From the NCBI RefSeq assembly GCF_000160535.1, contig NZ_GG704781.1, positions 1,035,158 to 1,099,157 on the forward strand: DNA of 64,000 nt, written 5' to 3'. How positions within the stretch are numbered: the first letter of the stretch is position 1; each line of letters starts with the position of its first letter. This document shows, one piece after another, positions 57,344-64,000 of this stretch. The position numbers were made by a program, and so were the translations under genes. Below the pieces are notes generated by a model, which saw only the letters and a list, made by a program, of their open reading frames with translations, did no database searches and was not told the origin of the DNA. The stretch is from Hallella bergensis DSM 17361 (GTDB lineage: Bacteria > Bacteroidota > Bacteroidia > Bacteroidales > Bacteroidaceae).

Positions 57344-59151
57344 TCAAATGGCTTTCGTATGCTCTCTTAACCATTCTTTCTCATCCTCGTCGAGATGGGA
57401 AGCGAGTGCTGCATATACCTTTTGGTGATACGCATTGAGCCAATCAATTTCCTCCTGCAGCATTTCGTCGCGGATGATGGGCGCAGTGTCTATGGGACAG
57501 AGCGTAAGCGATTCGAATTGCAGGAACTTTCCGAACTCGGTTTCCTGATATGGAGTGATGAGTAGTGTATTTTCTATGCGCACGCCGAAGCGGTCGGGAA
57601 GATAAAGACCCGGCTCGTCGGTCACCGTCATACCGGCTACCAATGGCGCTGGCACATATTCCATCCGAATCTGATGGGGTCCTTCGTGCACGTTAAGATA
57701 GGAGCCCACACCATGTCCTGTGCCATGCATATAGTTCATGCCCTCGCGCCACATGGCCTGGCGAGCCAGCGCGTCGAGTTGCGTGCCGCTCGCTCCCTGT
57801 GGAAACTTGCAGAGTTCCAGTTGTATATGCCCCTTCAGCACCAAAGTGTACACACGCCTCTCCTCCTCAGTCAGCTCGCCAAGGGCAATGGTTCGCGTAA
57901 TGTCAGTCGTACCGTCCTGATATTGCGCGCCGCTATCCAGGAGCAGGAAGCCCCGTGGCTGCAGTGGCACGTCAGTATCGGGCGTGGCCTCATAGTGCAC
58001 GATGGCTCCATGCGGGCCGTAACCAGCTATGGTGTCGAAGCTGATGTCGCGAAACAAAGGTTGCTCGGCGCGCAGTGCAGTGAGTTTTCGGTCTATAGAC
58101 ATCTCGGTCTGTCCACCGGCTTCGACGGCAGGTCTAAGCCAATGCAGAAATTTTACTATGGCAATGCCATCTTTAATCATAGCGTTGCGAAAGCCGTCTA
58201 TCTCCGTTTGGTTTTTCACCGCTTTCATGGCCGGAATGGGCGACGTTTGCCTCACTATCTCCTTGGCGCCAGACAGCTTAGCCAGGGTATAGCTTGTTTC
58301 CTTGGGGTCCAAGAGAATGTTGTATTCGAAATAGTCTTTCAGTCCTTTTCCAACCTCGGCATATTCTGCCGTTGTCACTCCTTGTTCCTCAAGGTACGCC
58401 GTCACATCAACTGAGAGTTTCTCCTGATTGCAATATAGCGTGGCATGCTGACTGTCAATGAGAAGATAGGCCACAAACACAGGATTGCACCGCACGTCAG
58501 TGCCACGCAAATTGAGCGTCCAGGCCACGTCGTCCAATGCCGACACCAACATGCCATCAGCATGTACCTGGCGCAAAGCCTGTCTGATGCGTGTCAATTT
58601 ACTTTGAGCTGTCTCGCCCGCATATATCATGGGATGTATCGTTACCTTGTTGTCAGGAATGGCCGGGCGATCTGTCCATATTGTGTCGAGAATATCAAAG
58701 TTGGTACGCACAGTGATGCCTCCCTCGCGCCGTAGGGCAGCTATGAGCATCTCCGTGTCGCCCACGGCAGTCACCATACCGTCCACGCCCACTGCCGTAC
58801 CGTCAACTTCCGCAACTCCTCCCCTATCCATTGCGTGATGGTGGGTGTGCCTGGCATCTTAAGCTTCATCAGCTGAAACTCCGTACCAGCCAGCTGCTCG
58901 GCTGCCGACAGGAAATAGCGACTATCCGTCCACAGCGCCGCTGAATTCAGCGTTACAACAGCAGTGCCTGCCGAACCGGAAAAGCCGCTGATCCATTGGC
59001 GTCCTTTCCATCGTTCGGGCACATATTCACTGTTATGGGGATCGGTACTCGGGAAGATAAAGGCATCGAGCTTCTCGCGCCGCATCACCTCTCTTAATTC
59101 GGATAATCGTTCTTGAATTTTCACAGCACTATCAATTTGTAAAACAGACAT
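57344..59151 (-). pseudogene. Xaa-Pro aminopeptidase (M24B) with a frameshift
   Basis: The gene starts at 59151 with MSVLQIDSAVKIQERLSELR and FIFPSTDPHNSEYVPERW, the typical creatinase-like N-terminal domain of aminopeptidase P. The frame runs into a stop just after EELRKLTVRQWAW. The adjoining frame continues with DGTAVGVDGMVTAVGDTEML and carries the rest. The shift lies near 58805-58830, within GGGGAGGAGTTGCGGAAGTT. The metal ligands remain: Asp-Gly-Thr-Thr-Asp in QYQDGTTDITRTIALG, His in MHGTGHGVGSYLNVHEGP and Glu in VTDEPGLYLPDRFG. Together the halves give about 600 residues, which is normal. Either the gene is broken or one base is wrong in this assembly. It is convergent with nothing nearby and divergent from mdh. 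Confidence 0.85.
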
Positions 59152-59153
59152 GA

Positions 59154-59161
59154 CAAAGATA
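59154..59161 (-). promoter_or_regulatory. Promoter -7 element directly before the aminopeptidase start codon
   Basis: The minus strand reads TATCTTTG, ending 2 bp before the ATG at 59151. Transcription would begin at or next to the start codon, so a leaderless message is possible. Confidence 0.5.
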
Positions 59162-59225
59162 GCTTTTTTAAGAATAAACAACAAATTAAAAAGCAAATAA
59201 ATGCCTGTTTGCCTTTATTTTTTGC

Positions 59226-59233
59226 TAACTTTG
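59226..59233 (+). promoter_or_regulatory. Promoter -7 element for mdh
   Basis: TAACTTTG followed by CATT fits TAnnTTTG, 90 bp before the ATG at 59323. It implies a leader of about 85 nt. Confidence 0.55.
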
Positions 59234-59322
59234 CATTCGGTCAGCTGGGATAGCATACACGTGATTCCCTGAAAAGACACACCAAACCCTTTGACATTTT
59301 AACATATTAAATCATTATAGTT

Positions 59323-60315
59323 ATGAACTTTTTAACAAACGAAAAACTTGTTATCGTCGGTGCCGGCGGTATGATCGGCTCTAACATGGTGCAGAGCGCA
59401 TTGATGCTCAAGCTCACTCCTAACATCTGCTTGTATGATATCTACGAGCCGGGCGTACACGGCGTGTACGACGAAATGCAGCAGTGTGCATTCCCCGGTG
59501 CAAACATCACTTACACCGTAGACCCCAAAGAGGCTTTCACCGGTGCCAAATACATCATCTCTTCAGGCGGTGCTCCCCGTAAGGAAGGCATGACCCGTGA
59601 GGATCTGCTCAAGGGCAACTGCAAGATTGCCGCTGAGTTTGGTGAAAACATCAAGAAGTATTGCCCCGATGTGAAGTTTGTGGTTGTTATCTTCAACCCG
59701 GCCGACGTTACCGCTCTGACCGCTCTGATTCACTCCGGTCTGAAACCCAACCAGCTCACCTCGCTGGCTGCCCTCGACTCTACCCGTTTGCAGCAGGCTC
59801 TCGCTTTGGAGTTCGGCGTACAGCAGGACAAGGTGACCGGTGCACACACCTATGGTGGTCACGGCGAACAGATGGCTGTTTTCGCATCGCAGGTTAAGGT
59901 AGACGGCAAGCCGCTGTCAGAAATGGGACTCTCCGACGAGCGCTGGGCAGAAATTAAGCACCACACCGTTCAGGGTGGCTCAAACATCATCAAGCTACGT
60001 GGCCGCAGCTCTTTCCAGAGCCCTGCCTACAATGCTGTGAAGATGATCGAAGCTGCTATGGGTGGTGAGAAGTTCACCCTGCCCGCAGGTTGCTATGTAA
60101 ACGATGAAAAACTGGGCTTCAAGAACGTGATGATGGCCATGCCGACAACGATCGACACCACTGGCGTTCACTACACCGAGCCAAAGGGCACAGACGAAGA
60201 AATGGCTTCGCTGAAGGCTTCCTACGAGCATCTCTGCAAGATGCGTGACGAGATTGTCAGCCTTGACATTGTACCTGCCGTAGCAGATTGGAAGAAAGAC
60301 AATGCCAACCTTTAA
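59323..60315 (+). CDS. mdh: Malate dehydrogenase
   Basis: The enzyme interconverts malate and oxaloacetate with NAD(H), a central step in succinate and propionate formation in these anaerobes. The 330-residue protein has the Rossmann motif KLVIVGAGGMIGSNMV (about 8-23), the NAD-contacting FNPADVTALTALI, AALDSTRLQQALALEFG with a substrate Arg, and the catalytic His in GAHTYGGHGEQMAVF. The C-terminal part contains GGSNIIKLRGRSSFQSPAYN. The start follows a promoter and a long leader, and the gene ends before a strong terminator. The lactate dehydrogenase alternative is less likely because of this layout and the Bacteroidetes-type insertions. Confidence 0.9.
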   Translation: MNFLTNEKLVIVGAGGMIGSNMVQSALMLKLTPNICLYDIYEPGVHGVYDEMQQCAFPGANITYTVDPKEAFTGAKYIISSGGAPRKEGMTREDLLKGNCKIAAEFGENIKKYCPDVKFVVVIFNPADVTALTALIHSGLKPNQLTSLAALDSTRLQQALALEFGVQQDKVTGAHTYGGHGEQMAVFASQVKVDGKPLSEMGLSDERWAEIKHHTVQGGSNIIKLRGRSSFQSPAYNAVKMIEAAMGGEKFTLPAGCYVNDEKLGFKNVMMAMPTTIDTTGVHYTEPKGTDEEMASLKASYEHLCKMRDEIVSLDIVPAVADWKKDNANL

Positions 60316-60373
60316 AGATTAAGGGGCGGCGGCAATTGACCACGCCGTCCTTGATCAAATAAACAATCCTTAT

Positions 60374-60411
60374 AAAACGAGGGGGTGTCTATGATGACAC
60401 CCCCTCGTTTT
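60374..60411. terminator. Bidirectional terminator between mdh and the anti-sigma gene
   Basis: AAAACGAGGGGGTGTC (60374-60389), loop TATGAT, GACACCCCCTCGTTTT (60396-60411): a perfect 16-bp stem with A-run and T-run on each side. It separates mdh from the convergent FecR-type gene. Confidence 0.9.
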
Positions 60412-60470
60412 GCTTTTCTTGCCTGACGATAAAGATTCAGAATCCTGCACCGATAGTGGAAAGTCAACAG

Positions 60471-61577
60471 TTATTCCACAACCAGCATGTTACCTTTTCT
60501 GCTTACGCTGATACGCGTAATCTTGTTAAGCTGTGCTATGATTTCATCTATATCGAGCTTCCGCTCCGCAATGAAATGAATCCTGTAATCTTTCATTTCA
60601 GCATTTTGAAAACTGACGGACATGTTGTAATGTTGTCCCAATGTAGTCAGAATTTCTTCCAAAACAAGATTGTCGAAATAGAAGTATCCGTCACGCCAAT
60701 AGGTATATACATCGGTGTCGACCTGAGCTATTGTAGCAGCGCCCTTGTTCGACATTTCGATCTGTTCCCCCGGCTTGATTCTCACATCCGTTTTCTTCGC
60801 ACTCACTTCCACACTTCCTTCCACCAAAGTAACAACCGTCTTGTCGTTGTGTGCACTCACGTTGAACTGTGTGCCCAGCACCGTTGTGGTAACATCGGGG
60901 GTTTTTATTTTAAACGGGTGGTTTGTGTCACGAGCCACTTCAAAGTAAGCCTCTCCCTCAAGCCCCACAATGCGTTCCTTTCCGGTGAATTTAGTTGGGA
61001 AGATGAGTTTGCTGTCAGGATGTAGGTAAACTTTTGACCCATCTGCGAGAATAAACGAATAGGTTTCTCCCTTGGGTATGGTGACTGTAATAACATCGGT
61101 GGCCATATCAGCCATCTCTGTCACATCGAGCACCCGCTGAGGGTTTGACACATATTTCTCGTAATACTTACTTTTCACTCCCGACATCGTGATGGGTTTC
61201 TTGACATCATCGCCCTTGTAGGTTAATTCTGTGCGGTCCGCTTTTGGGGGTGTGGATTTTCTTTGGTATGTCAAAAGCAAGACGCATGCTATCATCGCGG
61301 CCACAGCAATCCATTTGAGACTTTGGGTATAATCCTTGCTTGTTTGAGGGTTAAATCTTTTGAGGAATTTACGATACTGTTCTTCCTCATTGATGTGACA
61401 TTCCTGTTCGTTAATCACTTTCTTAGTAGCAAAGACATCCTGGCAGGCAGCAAGCAAATCGGGGTCTGATGTGATTTCATCCAAATCCCTATCGTTGATG
61501 TTTGCAATGCTGTCGGCTATTTGTAATGCCCTTTCTGTACACTCCTCCTTGGAGACTTTTTTACGTTTTTCTGTCAT
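60471..61577 (-). CDS. FecR-family anti-sigma factor
   Basis: The 368-residue membrane protein has a cytoplasmic N-terminal region that should hold the sigma factor, one membrane span (about 86-104, WIAVAAMIACVLLLTYQ), the periplasmic FecR domain (about 165-275, with ADGSKVYLHPDSKLIFPTKF and GTQFNVSAHNDKTVVTLVEG) and a C-terminal DUF4974-like region (RDGYFYFDNLVLEEILTTLG). It passes a signal from the TonB-dependent receptor to the sigma factor. It starts 16 bp after the sigma gene, and the receptor begins 198 bp away on the other strand. Its substrate cannot be deduced. Confidence 0.93.
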   Translation of the reverse strand: MTEKRKKVSKEECTERALQIADSIANINDRDLDEITSDPDLLAACQDVFATKKVINEQECHINEEEQYRKFLKRFNPQTSKDYTQSLKWIAVAAMIACVLLLTYQRKSTPPKADRTELTYKGDDVKKPITMSGVKSKYYEKYVSNPQRVLDVTEMADMATDVITVTIPKGETYSFILADGSKVYLHPDSKLIFPTKFTGKERIVGLEGEAYFEVARDTNHPFKIKTPDVTTTVLGTQFNVSAHNDKTVVTLVEGSVEVSAKKTDVRIKPGEQIEMSNKGAATIAQVDTDVYTYWRDGYFYFDNLVLEEILTTLGQHYNMSVSFQNAEMKDYRIHFIAERKLDIDEIIAQLNKITRISVSRKGNMLVVE

Positions 61578-61593
61578 ACCAATCTGTATAATA

Positions 61594-62121
61594 CTACAAT
61601 TGTGTCAGAATGAAAGTTCCGGTTTTAAACTTTTTTAGTACACTTTCCTTGATAATCGCCATCGCCTTAACCATGTGTTTCTTGACCAAACTCAGGCTTA
61701 TTCCCATGTCGTCTGCCACCTCTCTGTATTTCTTTCCATCGATGAGGCACGCCTTTACAATATCCCTGACGAGCGGTTGCATCTCCTCGATTACCTCGCG
61801 TATGATTCTTTCTTTCTCTATCATTTCTGCCAGTTCTTCATTGTTGGCATAAGGCTCGGTCACCTTAATATAGTATTCGATATATTGCCGACGAATCAGG
61901 CTACGTCTTAAATTGTTAATGCATTTGTTTCTCACGCAGGCATAAAGATAAGCCCTTGCCGTTTCCATATGGATATTCTCCCTGTTGCGCCACATATTCT
62001 CGTATGCCTCGCTCACAATATCGTGACATTCTTCCTCATCATTTATCATTTGCCTCGCAAAACAAAACAACTGTGTATAGTATGCCTTGAAAATATGTTC
62101 GAACTCTGACGGTTTGTCCAT
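61594..62121 (-). CDS. ECF RNA polymerase sigma factor
   Basis: The 175-residue protein has region 2 (FEHIFKAYYTQLFCFARQMI and DIVSEAYENMWRN) and region 4 (REVADDMGISLSLVKKHMVK), the minimal sigma-70 ECF layout without an extended C-terminus. It is co-transcribed with the FecR-type gene downstream. When released it should activate the divergent SusC-type receptor gene and its operon. A TAnnTTTG promoter lies 25 bp upstream. Confidence 0.93.
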   Translation of the reverse strand: MDKPSEFEHIFKAYYTQLFCFARQMINDEEECHDIVSEAYENMWRNRENIHMETARAYLYACVRNKCINNLRRSLIRRQYIEYYIKVTEPYANNEELAEMIEKERIIREVIEEMQPLVRDIVKACLIDGKKYREVADDMGISLSLVKKHMVKAMAIIKESVLKKFKTGTFILTQL

Positions 62122-62145
62122 GATTCATCGTGTATGATTCGCTCA

Positions 62146-62153
62146 CAAAGATA
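62146..62153 (-). promoter_or_regulatory. Promoter -7 element for the ECF sigma/anti-sigma pair
   Basis: The minus strand reads TATCTTTG, an exact TAnnTTTG match, 25 bp before the sigma ATG at 62121. The housekeeping-type motif means the pair is probably not dependent on its own sigma factor. Confidence 0.6.
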
Positions 62154-62318
62154 GGGAAAAAAAGGCAACGCAACGCCATAAAACCTACGTTTTGGGATAA
62201 TATGCATGAAAAACAAAGTTTTTCTTATCTTTCCGTAACTTTTTCTTAACAAATGTGTATTAATAGTAATATATGACATATGTTGTAATTTCTAATCATA
62301 ATTTAACTGTGGTATTTT

Positions 62319-64000
62319 ATGAAAATATATCGCTTGGTTTTTGTTGTGTTATTGGGTGTTTTGACGCAAATGGCTTACGCCGCGTCAAGTGAGCCGCTAA
62401 CAATTACTTTTAAGAATGAGGAGCTGTCTTCTGTTTTCAAACGACTTGAAAAGCAGACCTCTTACATGTTCCTCTTTGCCTACGACGACGTGTCGGGCTA
62501 CAAAGTGGAAGGAAAGCTCCGCGATGCTTCCTTCAAACAGGTCATGGATTACATCCTGAAGAACACGCCACTGACCTACACGGTGGAAGGCAAGATGGTC
62601 AATATTTTCCTGAAAAAAACTTCGCAAAACAAGCAGGCGCAGAAGTCTATCAGCGGACGGGTTATTGCCAGAGATGACGGCGAGCCGGTTGTGGGGGCTA
62701 CCGTGATGATCGTGGGGACAAAACTGGGTACCATTACCGATGTTAATGGGCATTTTCAGCTGGAACAGTCGCCGGAAGGAGTACGGCTAAGGATAACCTA
62801 TCTGGGCATGAAACCGGAAATTGTAAGTGCATCTGCCGGCGGAGACATATACCTGACGCCAACAAGCAAAGCGCTCGACAATGTGGTCGTTACCGGTATA
62901 TTCCGCAAAAATAGGGAAAGTTTTACAGGTGCCGTTTCGGTAATCGACCAAAAACAGTTGAAAGATTTCAAAGGCAGGGATATCATCTCGACCCTCAAGA
63001 ATATCGACCCGACGTTCAATGTGTTGGAGAACAATAATTTCGGAGGCGACCCCAACCACCTGGCGACAGTACAAATAAGGGGTACGTCAAGTTTGCCCAC
63101 AGTGGAAGATCTGAAAAATGAATCGCGCGTGGACTTGAACACGCCGCTGATCATCTTGGACGGTGTGGAAATCTCGCTGTCGCGGATGCGCGACCTGAAC
63201 GATGAGGATGTCAATTCTGTGACCATTCTCAAAGATGGCTCGGCCACAGCCATTTATGGTTCAAGGGGTGCAAACGGGGTGGTCGTGATAGAATCAAGAA
63301 GACCCGAAGTGGGCAAGCTGCGTTTATCTTATCGCGGCGGTCTCAACATTGAGGCACCCGACCTAACAGGATATGACGTGCTCAATGCACGTGAAAAGCT
63401 GCAGTTGGAAAAAGATGCCGGTCTCTATAACAACATCTTTTCCAATGCTGAGATGGCACTGCGAGAACGATATAATAAGGTGTTGGAAAATGTGGAACGT
63501 GGCGTTGACACCTATTGGCTATCCAAACCGTTGCATACCGGTGTGGGAAGTCGTCACAATGTCAGGCTCGAAGGGGGAAGCGAGGACGGATTCCGATATG
63601 CAGTGTCTTTGCAAAGCAACGATGTCAGAGGTGTGATGAAAGGTTCCAAGCGACAAAACTTCACAGGAGGCATTGACCTGATGTATGAGCATAAGAACCT
63701 GATGTTTACCAACAATCTGAACATCAGCAATACCGTTTCAAACGAATCGCCGTATGGCTCGTTCAGCGATTATGTAAACTTAAACCCCTATTGGACAGGT
63801 CGCGATGAAAATGGCCAGTTGGTACAAGAGTTGGAGCCGAGGAATGAACAATTCTTCAATCCGGCTCCTGAAAATCCCTTATACAATGCAGCATTGGATG
63901 TGGTGAACAAGCAAAAGAGCTTTGTGGTTTTCAACAACTTCAATATGGAATGGCGCCCGCTCCGTGATTTTATCGCCAGAGCAAGGTTTGGCGTGTCCAA
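62319..64000 (+). CDS. SusC/RagA-type TonB-dependent receptor with STN signalling domain (N-terminal 560 residues)
   Basis: The gene is open from the ATG at 62319 to the window edge. A signal peptide (residues 1-22, VVLLGVLTQMAYA) precedes the STN domain (about 27-100) that contacts the anti-sigma factor. Then come a carboxypeptidase-regulatory-like domain (about 110-190, ISGRVIARDDGEPVVGATVM) and the plug (about 195-330, with the hallmark SATAIYGSRGANGVVVI at 308-324). The start of the barrel follows. It should import an oligosaccharide or glycopeptide across the outer membrane with a SusD partner, whose gene would lie beyond the window. The STN domain and the divergent sigma/FecR pair fit trans-envelope signalling. 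The gap ahead of it (62154-62318) has no clear TAnnTTTG element, consistent with control by the ECF sigma factor. Confidence 0.92.
   Translation, partial: MKIYRLVFVVLLGVLTQMAYAASSEPLTITFKNEELSSVFKRLEKQTSYMFLFAYDDVSGYKVEGKLRDASFKQVMDYILKNTPLTYTVEGKMVNIFLKKTSQNKQAQKSISGRVIARDDGEPVVGATVMIVGTKLGTITDVNGHFQLEQSPEGVRLRITYLGMKPEIVSASAGGDIYLTPTSKALDNVVVTGIFRKNRESFTGAVSVIDQKQLKDFKGRDIISTLKNIDPTFNVLENNNFGGDPNHLATVQIRGTSSLPTVEDLKNESRVDLNTPLIILDGVEISLSRMRDLNDEDVNSVTILKDGSATAIYGSRGANGVVVIESRRPEVGKLRLSYRGGLNIEAPDLTGYDVLNAREKLQLEKDAGLYNNIFSNAEMALRERYNKVLENVERGVDTYWLSKPLHTGVGSRHNVRLEGGSEDGFRYAVSLQSNDVRGVMKGSKRQNFTGGIDLMYEHKNLMFTNNLNISNTVSNESPYGSFSDYVNLNPYWTGRDENGQLVQELEPRNEQFFNPAPENPLYNAALDVVNKQKSFVVFNNFNMEWRPLRDFIARARFGVS

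Overview
The window is chromosomal DNA from a member of the Bacteroidales, most likely Prevotellaceae (Prevotella/Segatella type). The support is an uninterrupted rpsL-rpsG-fusA-S10-spc-alpha cluster, a TAnnTTTG promoter element in front of many genes, SusC/SusD-type proteins, an ECF sigma/FecR pair, a one-protein hybrid two-component system, and secreted proteins with C-terminal tails resembling type IX secretion (T9SS) sorting signals. The genus is inferred from overall character; no marker gene was searched.

Left flank (1-11.3 kb). The window opens on the tail of a probable SusD-like protein and a small lipoprotein. Next come a decayed IS5-type transposase, a second transposase remnant on the other strand, a secreted GH84 beta-N-acetylglucosaminidase, and a third transposase remnant. 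A regulator/cargo unit follows on the minus strand: a 959-residue hybrid sensor (lipobox, TPRs, kinase, receiver, AraC domain), then a 1060-residue secreted protein with a T9SS-like tail, then a 60-residue acidic protein. Between regulator and cargo lie a terminator, a pair of 19-bp direct repeats and a promoter.

Ribosomal block (11.4-29.9 kb, minus strand). Thirty-three genes run from rpsL to rplQ without foreign insertions. They include secY, map, infA, rpoA and two genes shorter than 60 codons (rpmD, rpmJ). A promoter lies between rpmJ and rpsM, and hairpins lie between fusA and rpsJ and after rplQ.

Accessory island (30-41.6 kb). It holds a GH35 beta-galactosidase, a ~1990-codon beta-helix T9SS cargo gene interrupted by one in-frame TAG, a second small acidic protein resembling the first, and a divergent AraC-type regulator. 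Related repeat blocks lie on both sides, one of them inverted, and a 51-bp tandem repeat sits just before the DUF3467 promoter.

Transcription/translation block (41.6-57 kb). DUF3467 faces rpoC across a shared terminator. The minus-strand order is tRNA-Thr, tRNA-Tyr, tRNA-Gly, tRNA-Thr, tuf, tRNA-Trp, secE, nusG, rplK, rplA, rplJ, rplL, rpoB, rpoC, preceded by rpsU, a tyrosine recombinase and hpf.

Right end (57-64 kb). It contains a frameshifted Xaa-Pro aminopeptidase, malate dehydrogenase, and a FecR/ECF-sigma pair divergent from a SusC-type receptor that runs off the window.

The least explained signal is the pairing of two small acidic proteins (shared N-terminal pattern, Trp-acidic C-terminus) with two large secreted cargos at separate loci.
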